Shown here: piece after piece, positions 48,767 to 56,997 of the stretch
How positions within the stretch are numbered: the stretch's first letter is position 1
Layout of the letters: each line of letters begins with the position of its first letter
Assembly (NCBI RefSeq): GCF_049994905.1
Contig: NZ_CP188258.1
Coordinates: forward strand, 4,154,001-4,218,000
Source of the DNA: Diaminobutyricibacter sp049994905
GTDB lineage: Bacteria > Actinomycetota > Actinomycetes > Actinomycetales > Microbacteriaceae
Direction of reading: 5' to 3'
Length of the DNA: 64,000 nucleotides
Program-made: the position numbers and the translations under genes
Notes under the pieces: generated by a model
What the model was told of the DNA's origin: nothing
What the model saw: only the letters and a program-made list of their open reading frames with translations
Databases searched by the model: none

Positions 48767-50155
48767 ATGACCGCCCTGCCTCCCCAGCCCCTCAGCCCGC
48801 TCGATGGCCGCTACCGTTCCGCGGTGGTCGGTCTCGGCGACTACCTCTCCGAAGCGGGGCTGAACCGCGCCCGCGTGCAGGTCGAAGTCGAGTGGCTGAT
48901 CTACCTGACGAGCCACGGCATGTTCGGCTCCTCTCCGCTCACGGAGGAGCAGGTCGCGTCCCTGCGGGCGCTGTCGGCCGAGTTCGGCCAGGCCGAGATC
49001 GACCGGCTCGCCGAACTCGAAGCGACGACGAAGCACGACGTGAAGGCGGTCGAGTACCTGGTGCGCGAGCGTCTGCACGCGCTCGGGCTCGACCACATCG
49101 CCGAACTCACCCATTTCGCGGCGACGAGCGAAGACATCAACAACCTGGCGTACGCACTCACGGTGAGTGCGGCCATCCACCAGGCCTGGCTTCCCGGCTA
49201 CCGCGCGGTGATCGCGGAGCTGCGGGCGCAGGCGCACGCGTACCGCGACGACGCGATGCTCGCGCGTACCCACGGCCAGCCGGCGACGCCCACCACCATG
49301 GGCAAAGAGCTCGCGGTCTTCGCGCACCGGCTCGAACGGGTCGAGCTTCAGATCGAAAACTCCCGCTTCCTCGGCAAGTTCAGCGGCGCGACCGGCACAT
49401 TCGCCGCGCATGTCGTCGCCGACCCCGATGTCGACTGGCAGCAGATCTCGTACGAGTTCGTCACCGGTCTCGGACTCGACTGGAACCCCCTCACCACCCA
49501 GATCGAGTCGCACGACTGGCAGGCAGAGCTCTACAACCGGGTGTCGCATGCGAACCGCATCCTCCACAACCTGGCCACCGACATCTGGACGTACATCTCG
49601 CTCGGCTACTTCCGCCAGGTTCCCGAAGCGGGCGCGACCGGCTCGTCCACAATGCCGCACAAGGTCAACCCCATCCGCTTCGAGAACGCCGAGGCCAACC
49701 TCGAGCTGAGCTCCGCCCTCCTGGATTCGCTCGCCGCCACGCTTGTCACCAGCCGCCTGCAGCGCGACCTCACCGACTCGACGACGCAGCGCAACATCGG
49801 CGTCGCGCTCGGTCATTCGCTGCTCGCCCTCGACAACATCCAGCGCGGCCTCGGCCAGATCGACCTCGACCGCGAACTGCTCGCCGCCGACCTCGACGCG
49901 AACTGGGAGATCCTGGGCGAAGCCATCCAGACGGTCATCCGCGCCGAAGTCGCTGCGGGCCGGTCGTCGATCGCCGACCCTTATGCGCTCCTCAAGGAGC
50001 TCACGCGGGGCAAGCGCATCGGGCGCGCCGATCTCGTGGAGTTCGTCGAGCGGCTCGACATCGGCGACGCCGCGAAAGCGCGCCTGCTCGACCTCACCCC
50101 AGGCACCTACGTCGGCCTCGCCTCGCAGCTCGTGGACAGGCTCGACCGCGAGTAG
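48767..50155 (+). CDS. purB: Adenylosuccinate lyase
   Basis: 462 residues. LSPLDGRYRSAVVGLGDYLS at the N-terminus and the fumarase-superfamily signature GSSTMPHKVNPIRFENAEAN (residues about 286-305) are present, with TARTHGQPATPTT-like LARTHGQPATPTTMGKEL as the His region. Catalyses two steps of purine synthesis. ATG 48767 has CAAGGAG upstream. Complete and like the E. coli-type branch of the family. Confidence 0.96.
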   Translation: MTALPPQPLSPLDGRYRSAVVGLGDYLSEAGLNRARVQVEVEWLIYLTSHGMFGSSPLTEEQVASLRALSAEFGQAEIDRLAELEATTKHDVKAVEYLVRERLHALGLDHIAELTHFAATSEDINNLAYALTVSAAIHQAWLPGYRAVIAELRAQAHAYRDDAMLARTHGQPATPTTMGKELAVFAHRLERVELQIENSRFLGKFSGATGTFAAHVVADPDVDWQQISYEFVTGLGLDWNPLTTQIESHDWQAELYNRVSHANRILHNLATDIWTYISLGYFRQVPEAGATGSSTMPHKVNPIRFENAEANLELSSALLDSLAATLVTSRLQRDLTDSTTQRNIGVALGHSLLALDNIQRGLGQIDLDRELLAADLDANWEILGEAIQTVIRAEVAAGRSSIADPYALLKELTRGKRIGRADLVEFVERLDIGDAAKARLLDLTPGTYVGLASQLVDRLDRE

Positions 50156-50176
50156 CGCCGCGGTGCGGGGCCCGGC

Positions 50177-50273
50177 GGGCTCCTTCCGCCGAGCGTGACA
50201 CCTCCGGTCGAGCGTGCCGCGCGGGCCGGGCTCCTTCCGCCGAGCGTGACACCTCCGGTCGAGCGTGCCGCGC
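50177..50273. repeat. 51-bp direct repeat containing family 2 elements
   Basis: Two identical 46-base units start at 50177 and 50228. Each holds GCCGAGCGTGACACCTCCGG followed by TCGAGCGTGCC, the inverse of the repeats at 15071 and 15674. A partial third copy may start near 50285. It lies between the converging purB and 50354 genes. Confidence 0.85.
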
Positions 50274-50353
50274 ACGCCGGGCACCGTCGACCGCAACGGG
50301 CACACCCGCCGTTCGACACGTCACGCGCGCCGACGCGCGACGACCCGCGGCGA

Positions 50354-50662
50354 TCAGTGCTTTGAGTCGTCGCCGCGGTTCTGCTCTTCGAGGTCGCTGA
50401 CCTCTTCGGCGTTCGGCTTGAACGCGAGCGAGAACATCGCGAGTCCCACGAGCGCCACGATGAACGCGATGCCGAAGGACACCGCGGCGAGCAGCGGTTC
50501 ACGCGTCGACATCAGCACGATCAGTCCGACGAAGATCGCCAGGATCGCCGAGATGACAAGCAGCTCGACCGGCCGGAAGCGGTCCTTCCGGGTCGGCTGA
50601 TGCGCCTTTCCGGCGGCGGCGGGAGAATTTGCGGGCACGTTGGAATCCTTCTTGCGGCTCAT
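50354..50662 (-). CDS. Small two-helix membrane protein
   Basis: 102 residues: basic N-terminus, two hydrophobic helices (about 33-50 and 57-80: LLVISAILAIFVGLIVLM; LAAVSFGIAFIVALVGLAMF) and an acidic C-terminus. Overlaps the upstream 195-residue gene by 4 bp, so the two form one unit. Function unknown. Confidence 0.75.
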   Translation of the reverse strand: MSRKKDSNVPANSPAAAGKAHQPTRKDRFRPVELLVISAILAIFVGLIVLMSTREPLLAAVSFGIAFIVALVGLAMFSLAFKPNAEEVSDLEEQNRGDDSKH

Positions 50663-51246
50663 GATCCGCTCTCCATGGGGTGCTCAGCCGTCGACGGATG
50701 CTGCGCCGCCCACTTGAGCGAGAATCCCCCGATTGCGAGGTAGACGCCGACGATCACGGCGTAGGCGCCGAACAGGCCGACCGCGAGCACCGAGTCAGAC
50801 GGAATGAGCAGGAACACGAGCGCGAGCACGGCCGTGAAAGCCCCGACGATGATCCAGTCGCGCGAAGACGGGTCTTTCGAGCGGCTGCGCAGGCCGCAGT
50901 AGAGCTCGATGAAGCCCGTGAGGGCGGCCCAGACGCTGACGAGGTAGAGGAACAGGCCCAGACCACTCGTCGACAGCGCCAGTGCGAGCACTCCGGCGAT
51001 GACGCCGATGACTCCGTGCGCGACGAACAGGCGGCGCACCGTGCGGTCGGCGACGCTGCGCCAGCTCAGGATGCCCACCAACAGCCCTCCGACCACCGCG
51101 TACGCGCCGAACACGACGAGTCCGAAGGTTGCGGAGTGGTTCGAGTTGAAGGTGACGACGCCGGCTGCGACGAGCGCTACGACCGCCCGTGCGATGGGGA
51201 CGGCCCAGTACCCGGAAGACTTCGGGGCGGTGGGGGCGGCTGCCAC
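50659..51246 (-). CDS. Membrane protein, DUF308-like
   Basis: 195 residues with six hydrophobic helices arranged as repeated pairs (GLVVFGAYAVVGGLLVGILS; ALTGFIELYCGLRSRSKDPS), the pattern of DUF308/HdeD-like proteins. GTG 51246 has AAAGAGG upstream. Coupled to the 102-residue gene. Acid- or stress-related roles are known for HdeD only. Confidence 0.75.
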   Translation of the reverse strand: MAAAPTAPKSSGYWAVPIARAVVALVAAGVVTFNSNHSATFGLVVFGAYAVVGGLLVGILSWRSVADRTVRRLFVAHGVIGVIAGVLALALSTSGLGLFLYLVSVWAALTGFIELYCGLRSRSKDPSSRDWIIVGAFTAVLALVFLLIPSDSVLAVGLFGAYAVIVGVYLAIGGFSLKWAAQHPSTAEHPMESGS

Positions 51247-51330
51247 TCGGCGACCTCTTTCATTGGGCGGTGGAACCTACCCAGTTTAGTCGGCGGATGC
51301 TGCGCGTTTGCCCCCTGGCGCATCCTGCGT

Positions 51331-51660
51331 TCAGGAGCTCGCATCCGGTTCTGTGACGCCGATGTTCTCCTTCTCGGTCACCACCGGATCCAGGGTCGGC
51401 CGGATGAGGTTCTTCTCGACGTAGAACATCACGATGCTCGCCCCGATCAGCGCGACGCCGAGGAACGGCGCGATCATGTTCACCGTGCTCAGCAGGGTGA
51501 ACAGCGTGCCCAGCATCGCCTGGTCGAGGGCGTTGGCTCCGTCGCCACCGTTGCCGTTCGCGGCGTATGCCAGACCCGGAACGGTGAAGGTCAGGACGAG
51601 GTAGAGCGCGACGAGGCAGATGCCCCACCACAGAACCACTTTCGGGCGAAGACGTGACAT
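51331..51660 (-). CDS. Secreted or membrane-bound small protein
   Basis: 109 residues: N-terminal helix WWGICLVALYLVLTFTVPGL ending AYAANGNGG (a possible signal peptide site), then a second hydrophobic segment (MIAPFLGVALIGASIVMFYV) and a polar tail. ATG 51660 has AAGGAGAAA upstream; longer starts lack it. Function unknown. Confidence 0.75.
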   Translation of the reverse strand: MSRLRPKVVLWWGICLVALYLVLTFTVPGLAYAANGNGGDGANALDQAMLGTLFTLLSTVNMIAPFLGVALIGASIVMFYVEKNLIRPTLDPVVTEKENIGVTEPDASS

Positions 51661-51718
51661 GGGGGTTTCTCCTTCGTTGGAGTGACCTGGACTGTTCGGT
51701 CTCACCCTATGGTTCTTC

Positions 51719-53092
51719 TCAGATGGGCGCCATGTCGGTGAAGCGCGAGTAGTGGCCCTGGAACGCGACGGTCACGGTGCGTGTCGGCCCGTTGCGGTGC
51801 TTGGCGACGATCAGGTCGGCCTCGCCGGCACGCGGATTGTCTTTCTCGTAGGCGCTTTCGCGGTGGAGGAGGATCACCATGTCGGCGTCCTGCTCGATCG
51901 AGCCCGATTCACGCAGGTCGCTCAGTGCGGGGAGCTTGTCGGCACGCTGCTCCGGGCCACGGTTCAGCTGTGACAGGGCGATGACGGGCACCTGGAGTTC
52001 TTTCGCGAGCAGCTTGAGCGCACGGGAGAACTCGCTGACCTCCTGCTGGCGGCTCTCGACGCGCTTGCCGCTCGTCATGAGCTGCAGGTAGTCGATGATC
52101 ACCATCTTGAGGCCGACCCGCTGTTTGAGGCGACGGCACTTCGCGCGGATCTCGACGAGCGTCATGTTAGGGCTGTCGTCGATGTAGAGCGGTGCGTCGT
52201 TGATGCGGCCGCGAGTGGATGCGATGGTCGTCCAGTCGCGGTTGTCGACGGTTCCCTTGCGCATGCTCTGGAGGGGCACGGATGCTTCGGCCGACAGCAG
52301 GCGCATCGCGATCTCGCTTCGGCCCATTTCGAGCGAGAAGAAGATGGTCGGCATGTCGTGCTTGATCGCTGCGGCGCGGGCGAAGTCGAGCGCGAGCGTC
52401 GACTTTCCGAGTGCGGGGCGGGCGGCGACGATGATCATCTGGCCCGGGTGGAGGCCGTTGGTGAGTTCGTCGAGTTCTGCGAAGCCCGTCGGGACGCCGG
52501 TCATCGAGCCGTCTTTGTGCTTGGCGGCCTCGATCTCGTCGATGGCGACCGTCACCGCTTCAGTGAGGGGCACATAGTCTTCGCTGTCGGTCGACCCGGT
52601 GACGGCGTAGATCTCCGCCTGTGCGTTGTTGACGAGGTCGAGAACTTCGCCTTCTGCTGCGTAGCCCATCTGCGTGATCCGGGTGCCCGCCTCGACGAGA
52701 CGGCGCAGCAGCGCACGTTCCGCGACGATGGAGGCGTAGTAGCCGGCGTTCGCGGCGGTGGGCACGAGCCCCGTCAGCGTGTGGAGGTAGTCGGCGCCGC
52801 CGGCCCGGGAGAGCTCGCCGGCCTTGGTCAGTTCGTCGGTGACGGCGATGACATCGGTGGGCTCACCGTGCGAGTACAGCGACAGGATCGCGTCGTAGAT
52901 GATCTCGTGCTTGGGAATGTAGAAGTCGGTGCCACGCACGACCTCGACGACGTCGGCCACTGCATCTTTGCTGAGGAGCATGCCGCCCAGCGCGCTCTGT
53001 TCGGCCAGGAGGTCGTGTGGGGGAGTGCGCTCCGTCTGCCTGGTCTCGCCGGGCTGTCGCTGTTCGGCCAGACCCAGATGGGCAATGGACAC
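51719..53092 (-). CDS. dnaB: Replicative DNA helicase DnaB
   Basis: 457 residues from the GTG at 53092. N-terminal primase-binding domain (HDLLAEQSALGGMLLSKDAV) and RecA-like core with Walker A ARPALGKSTLALDFA, FFSLEMGRSEIAMRLL, VIIDYLQLMTSG and QLNRGPEQRADKLPALSDLR. GTG 53092 is preferred to the ATG four codons upstream because GGAGG sits 6 bases before it. No intein. The 490-base region upstream carries a cluster of DnaA-box-like 9-mers. Confidence 0.97.
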   Translation of the reverse strand: MSIAHLGLAEQRQPGETRQTERTPPHDLLAEQSALGGMLLSKDAVADVVEVVRGTDFYIPKHEIIYDAILSLYSHGEPTDVIAVTDELTKAGELSRAGGADYLHTLTGLVPTAANAGYYASIVAERALLRRLVEAGTRITQMGYAAEGEVLDLVNNAQAEIYAVTGSTDSEDYVPLTEAVTVAIDEIEAAKHKDGSMTGVPTGFAELDELTNGLHPGQMIIVAARPALGKSTLALDFARAAAIKHDMPTIFFSLEMGRSEIAMRLLSAEASVPLQSMRKGTVDNRDWTTIASTRGRINDAPLYIDDSPNMTLVEIRAKCRRLKQRVGLKMVIIDYLQLMTSGKRVESRQQEVSEFSRALKLLAKELQVPVIALSQLNRGPEQRADKLPALSDLRESGSIEQDADMVILLHRESAYEKDNPRAGEADLIVAKHRNGPTRTVTVAFQGHYSRFTDMAPI

Positions 53093-53311
53093 CCCGGCCT
53101 CCATTCGTCTTCATCGGCGTCCCGGTGGGCGCGCGCGTGTCTTACATACCTTCAGTGAACTCTGATCGGACAGCGGTCTCCGGCGGCTCGCCGGACACGT
53201 CGACACTCTCAGGAGCCACCGACAGGCCTGGCTTCTCGAATCGTTCTGTCCTCGCCGTTATCCGGCGTCGCCCCACACTAGGAGGCGCGCTCGGCACGCC
53301 ACAACTCGCCC

Positions 53312-53510
53312 TGTGGATAACGATGTGGAGAATCTGCGCGAAACGCCGCGCATCATGTGCACAACCTGTGTGCAACTTTGTGGAAAGTCAAACAATTTCA
53401 TTGGTTATATGACCGTTGATCAGGGTTTTAATTTCCCCCACCCTGTGTGTAGAAACTTGTTTAAACACCCCGTCGAAGCTTGCCCCCATTGTGGGTGACC
53501 CTGTGTACAA
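53312..53510. promoter_or_regulatory. Cluster of DnaA-box-like 9-mers, AT-rich, upstream of dnaB
   Basis: TGTGGATAA (perfect, 53312-53320), TGTGGAGAA (53324-53332), TGTGCACAA (53356-53364), TGTGGAAAG (53379-53387), TGTGTAGAA (53446-53454), TGTGGGTGA (53490-53498), TGTGTACAA (53502-53510). All point the same way; the stretch between is AT-rich with GTTTAAAC. It fills most of the 53105-53595 gap and is otherwise non-coding. Confidence 0.6.
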
Positions 53511-53545
53511 AGTTGTGACAAAAGGTTGCGCTGGGTGGTTAAACA

Positions 53546-53579
53546 GGTGTAGCGGCGGACTCTCGTCCGCCGCTACACC
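53546..53579 (-). terminator. Perfect hairpin terminator of the rpsF operon
   Basis: Fifteen-base perfect arms (GGTGTAGCGGCGGAC and its complement) around TCTC, 17 bases after the rplI stop. On the minus strand TGTTTAA follows. Confidence 0.85.
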
Positions 53580-53595
53580 GTACTGCTTCAGACGC

Positions 53596-54048
53596 CTACT
53601 TGGCGGCGACCACCTGCAGGGTGATCGTCGCGAAGAGGTCGTCGCGCAGGCGGATCGTCGCCTCGTGCTCGCCGACCACCTTGATGGGGTTGGGGAGTTC
53701 GATCTTGCGCTTGTCGAGCGTGCCGATTCCGGCTGCTGCGACCGCTGCTGCGACGTCGGATGTCTTGACCGAGCCGAAGAGGCGGCCTTCGCTGCCGGCT
53801 TTGACTGTCAGCTTGACCTTGGTGGCCTCGAGCTTGGCTTTGAGGTCCTGGGCTTCTTCGATCGTGGCAAGCTCGCGTGCGGTGCGTGCCGCCTTGATCT
53901 GCTCGACCTGCTTTTCGCCACCGCGGGTCCACGACACGGCGAAGCCCTGCGGGATGAGGTAGTTGCGGGCGTAGCCGTTTTTGACGTCGACGACGTCGCC
54001 GGCGGATCCGAGGCCGGAGACCTCGTGGGTCAGAATGAGTTTCGACAT
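53596..54048 (-). CDS. rplI: 50S ribosomal protein L9
   Basis: 150 residues. HEVSGLGSAGDVVDVKNGYA, then RNYLIPQGFA is the L9 signature, followed by the long helix and C-terminal domain (GRLFGSVKTSDVAAAV; ELPNPIKVVGEHEATIRL). Binds 23S rRNA. The ATG has GGAGCCGGAA upstream. Last gene of rpsF-ssb-rpsR-rplI, 12 bases after rpsR. Confidence 0.98.
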   Translation of the reverse strand: MSKLILTHEVSGLGSAGDVVDVKNGYARNYLIPQGFAVSWTRGGEKQVEQIKAARTARELATIEEAQDLKAKLEATKVKLTVKAGSEGRLFGSVKTSDVAAAVAAAGIGTLDKRKIELPNPIKVVGEHEATIRLRDDLFATITLQVVAAK

Positions 54049-54060
54049 GTCTTCCGGCTC

Positions 54061-54324
54061 CTAACGGCCCGAGCCGGCGTAGGGCAGGAGCGCCATCTCG
54101 CGCGCGTTCTTGACGGCGCGGGCGATGAGGCGCTGCTCCTGCACGGAGACACCGGTGATGCGGCGAGCGCGGATCTTGCCACGCTCGGAGATGAACTTAC
54201 GCAGGGTTGCGACGTCCTTGTAGTCGATGACTCCGACTCGGATCGACTTCGCGGGGGCGGCGTTCTTGCCGTCCTTGCCCTTGCGGATCGGCTTGCGGCG
54301 GTCGCCGCTCGACTTTCCAGCCAT
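54061..54324 (-). CDS. rpsR: 30S ribosomal protein S18, cysteine-free
   Basis: 87 residues. YKDVATLRKFISERGKIRAR and RITGVSVQEQRLIARAVKNA are the S18 signature. The basic N-terminus has no CxxC, so it is the zinc-independent form, as are S14, L28 and L33 in this window. The ATG has AAAGGAAATC upstream. S18 pairs with S6 in the ribosome and in feedback control of this operon. Confidence 0.98.
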   Translation of the reverse strand: MAGKSSGDRRKPIRKGKDGKNAAPAKSIRVGVIDYKDVATLRKFISERGKIRARRITGVSVQEQRLIARAVKNAREMALLPYAGSGR

Positions 54325-54407
54325 GATTTCCTTTGCTTTCGTTTAAGTGTGCTTCGCGATGGATTCCGCCGCCGGGGAGCTGGGCTCCGCAGCGCGGGGT
54401 CGCATAC

Positions 54408-54902
54408 CTAGAAGGGGGTCTCGTCGTTGAAGTTGCCGGGCGCGCTCCACACGTCTGCTCCTGAGGAGGAGTCGGAGGAGGGTGCTGCGGCAGCCCACGG
54501 TTCGTCGACGGCGCCGGCAGGTGAGCCGCCGCGCGAGGACTGTGCGCGCGTGATCGAGGCGGTGGCGTAGCGGAGCGACGGGCCGATCTCGTCGATTTCG
54601 AGTTCGATGGACGTGCGCTTCTCACCTTCCTTCGTCTCGTACGAACGCTGCTTGAGACGTCCCGTTGCGATGACCCGGGATCCCTTGGTCAGCGAACCCG
54701 CGACGTGCTCGGCGAATTCACGCCAGACGCTTGCGCGCAGGAACAGGGCTTCGCCATCTTTCCAGTCGTTGGTCGCGCGGTCGAAGCTGCGCGGAGTGGA
54801 TGCGATGGTGAAGTTGGCAACCGCCAGCCCGTTCTGCGTGTAACGCAGCTCCGGGTCGCTGGTGAGGTTGCCCACCACGGTGATTACGGTCTCGCCGGCC
54901 AT
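54408..54902 (-). CDS. ssb: Single-stranded DNA-binding protein
   Basis: 164 residues. OB fold about 1-110 (AGETVITVVGNLTSDPELRY; GDALFLRASVWREFAEHV-like text; IATGRLKQRSYETKEGEKR), then an acidic Ser/Ala/Gly tail ending NFNDETPF, the usual tip that recruits partner proteins. ATG 54902 is 4 bases after the rpsF stop. Essential for replication and repair. Confidence 0.97.
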   Translation of the reverse strand: MAGETVITVVGNLTSDPELRYTQNGLAVANFTIASTPRSFDRATNDWKDGEALFLRASVWREFAEHVAGSLTKGSRVIATGRLKQRSYETKEGEKRTSIELEIDEIGPSLRYATASITRAQSSRGGSPAGAVDEPWAAAAPSSDSSSGADVWSAPGNFNDETPF

Positions 54903-54906
54903 CGGA

Positions 54907-55293
54907 CTAGGCGGTCTTCTCAGCCGGGGCGGCCTTGGCGGGAGCGGCAGCCTTGCGGGCGGCCTTCTCGTCGGCAAGCTTTGCGGCGGCGGCGACCTGG
55001 GCGATCGCTTCTTCGGCGCGGAGCACCTTGGTGCGCATGACGGCCTCGCTGAGCTTCAGCTGGCGGTCGAGCTCCTTGGTGGTCTCACCGGTCGCGGTCA
55101 ACTGCACGACGGCGTAGATGCCTTCGGACTTCTTGTTGATCTCGTAGGCGAGACGGCGGCGGCCCCAGATGTCGACACTGTCGACCGTTCCACCGTCGTT
55201 ACGAACGACGTTGAGGAACTTGTCAAGGCTGGGAGCTACGGTGCGCTCGTCGATCTCTGGATCGAGGATGACCATCAACTCGTACTGATGCAT
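54907..55293 (-). CDS. rpsF: 30S ribosomal protein S6
   Basis: 128 residues. YELMVILDPEIDERTVAPSL and WGRRRLAYEINKKSEGIYAV are the S6 signature; an Ala/Lys-rich C-terminal tail (AAPAKAAPAEKTA) is typical of actinobacteria. The ATG has AAAGGAGGTGG upstream. First gene of its operon. Confidence 0.98.
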   Translation of the reverse strand: MHQYELMVILDPEIDERTVAPSLDKFLNVVRNDGGTVDSVDIWGRRRLAYEINKKSEGIYAVVQLTATGETTKELDRQLKLSEAVMRTKVLRAEEAIAQVAAAAKLADEKAARKAAAPAKAAPAEKTA

Positions 55294-55321
55294 GACTAAC
55301 CCACCTCCTTTGGACTTAGCG

Positions 55322-55340
55322 GTTACAGACGGTCTGTAAC
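55322..55340 (-). ncRNA. rpsF leader hairpin, possible S6:S18 autoregulatory element
   Basis: GTTACAGAC-C-GTCTGTAAC, 9-base arms around a central base, with the bases ACCGT at the top, 29 bases upstream of the rpsF start. Known S6:S18 leader motifs present a CCG in a hairpin; this is a candidate by position and by that triplet only. Confidence 0.4.
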
Positions 55341-55439
55341 AGGAGGGTTTACATCTGTCATCGGGCACACTGCGCCCAGACAACCTAGCTAGCGTACCGG
55401 ATGCGCCCCCTCCCCGCCACTCGGTGCATCCCCGCGGGA

Positions 55440-56864
55440 CTACCGCGCCGACCACCACGCGGTGAGGCGGCGCGCCGCCTCCTCCGCACCGAGCGGCCCT
55501 TCGTCGAGCCGAAGCTCGAGCAGGAAGCGCAGCGCCTCGCCGACCTCGCGCCCCGGCTTCAGGCCGAGGAGCTGCATGACCTGCTCCCCGTCGAGGTCGG
55601 GCCGCACCGCATCCAGTTCCTCTTTCTCCTGGAGGTGACGGATGCGCTCTTCGAGGTCGTCGTAGGCGAACGCGAGCCGGTCCGCCTTGCGGCGGTTCCT
55701 GGTCGTCACGTCTGCCCGCGTGAGCATGTGGAGGCGCTCGAGCTGCTCGCCGGCGTCGCGCACGTACCGTCGCACCGCCGAATCCGTCCACGCCCCGTCG
55801 GTGTATCCGAAGAACCGCAGGTGCAGTTCGATCAGGCGGTCCACCGCATCGGTCGTGTCGTTGTCGAAGCGCAGCGCCCGGAGTCGCTTCCTCGCGAGCT
55901 TCGCTCCGACGATGTCGTGGTGGTAGAAGCTGACCGCACCGCCGGGTTCGAGGCGTCGCGTCGCCGGCTTGCCGATGTCGTGCAGGAGGGCGGCGAGGCG
56001 GAGCACGAGGTCCGGTGCGGCGTCGGGGTGCCGCTCCCGCTCGTAGCCGATCGCCTGGTCGAGCACCGTCAGGCTGTGCTGGTAGACGTCTTTGTGGTGG
56101 TGGTGTTCGTCGATCTCGAGCCGGAGTGCGGGGATCTCGGGCAGCACCTGGTCTGCCAGCCCTGTCTCGACGAGCAGTTCGATGCCGCGTCGTGGCGCCG
56201 CGCTGCTGAGCAGCTTGGACAGCTCGTCACGGATGCGTTCGGCACTGACGATCTCGATGCGATCCGCGAGCTGCTCCAACGCCTCCCGCGTCTCGTCGTC
56301 GACCGTGAAACCCAGTTGCGAGGTGAACCGCGCCGCCCGCAGCATGCGCAAGGGGTCGTCACCGAACGAGATCGCCGGGGTGCTCGGCGTGCGAAGCGTG
56401 CCGCTGATCAGGTCGTCGACGCCACTCGCCGGGTCGACGAGCACGGTCTCCGGCACCCGTAGTGCGAGGGCGTTCACCGTGAAGTCCCGGCGCACCAGGT
56501 CGCCTTCGAGCGTGTCGCCGAACACGACATCCGGCTTGCGGGTCTCGCCGTCGTAGCTGTCGGCGCGGTAGGTCGTGATCTCGACGGTCTCTCCCGCGAT
56601 GCGTGCGCCGATGGTGCCGAATTCCCGGCCGATGTCCCAATGCGTGTCTGCCAGGGGGGCGATGATGCGCAGGATGTCGTCGGGTCGCGCGTCCGTCGTG
56701 AAGTCGAGGTCGTTGACGGGGCGGCCGAGGAGCGCATCCCTCACCGGCCCTCCGACGAGGGCGAGCTGGTATCCGGCGTCGGCGAAGGCTGCGGCGAGCC
56801 TGGCGACAGTCGGCGTGGTCGCGAGGGCGCCGAGGCGTTCGAGGGATTCGGCGACGCTCTGCAT
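55440..56864 (-). CDS. pcnA: CCA-adding tRNA nucleotidyltransferase
   Basis: 474 residues from ATG 56864. The nucleotidyltransferase motif VGGPVRDALLGRPVNDLDF (residues about 37-55) is followed by RRDFTVNALAL and a C-terminal HD domain (LLHDIGKPATRR). The M. tuberculosis neighbour Rv3907c is the same gene in the same place. TAAACT lies 8 nt upstream of the ATG. Divergent from the gene at 56994, with a short micro-ORF in between. Confidence 0.95.
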   Translation of the reverse strand: MQSVAESLERLGALATTPTVARLAAAFADAGYQLALVGGPVRDALLGRPVNDLDFTTDARPDDILRIIAPLADTHWDIGREFGTIGARIAGETVEITTYRADSYDGETRKPDVVFGDTLEGDLVRRDFTVNALALRVPETVLVDPASGVDDLISGTLRTPSTPAISFGDDPLRMLRAARFTSQLGFTVDDETREALEQLADRIEIVSAERIRDELSKLLSSAAPRRGIELLVETGLADQVLPEIPALRLEIDEHHHHKDVYQHSLTVLDQAIGYERERHPDAAPDLVLRLAALLHDIGKPATRRLEPGGAVSFYHHDIVGAKLARKRLRALRFDNDTTDAVDRLIELHLRFFGYTDGAWTDSAVRRYVRDAGEQLERLHMLTRADVTTRNRRKADRLAFAYDDLEERIRHLQEKEELDAVRPDLDGEQVMQLLGLKPGREVGEALRFLLELRLDEGPLGAEEAARRLTAWWSAR

Positions 56865-56961
56865 GGTGCCCCAGTTTAACGGGCGCCGGGCGGCCGTGAG
56901 CTCTCCACATGCGGCCGCCCTCGCCGGAGTCTCACAGGGCCAACCCCCTACAATTGGCGAC

Positions 56962-56997
56962 ATGGAGGCCGAGCTGGAGTCGTGCGTCGACGCATGA
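56962..56997 (+). CDS. Predicted leaderless 11-aa leader peptide
   Basis: ATG GAG GCC through TGA encodes MEAELESCVDA. TACAAT ends 7 nt upstream (56949-56954), so transcription would start at or next to this ATG. Its stop overlaps the ATG of the next gene (ATGA). No ribosome site is possible if leaderless. It may couple translation of the large gene behind it; unproven. Confidence 0.4.
   Translation: MEAELESCVDA

Noticed and set aside
50177..50273. CRISPR array
   Set aside because: Only two copies of one unit, no spacers of constant length and no cas genes. The same applies to the coding repeats at 24532-24603.
53312..53510. The DnaA-box-like cluster as the chromosomal origin
   Set aside because: oriC in actinobacteria lies between rpmH/dnaA and dnaN, not before dnaB; dnaA and dnaN are not in the window and the parS zone lies further right. 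Kept as a regulatory candidate only.
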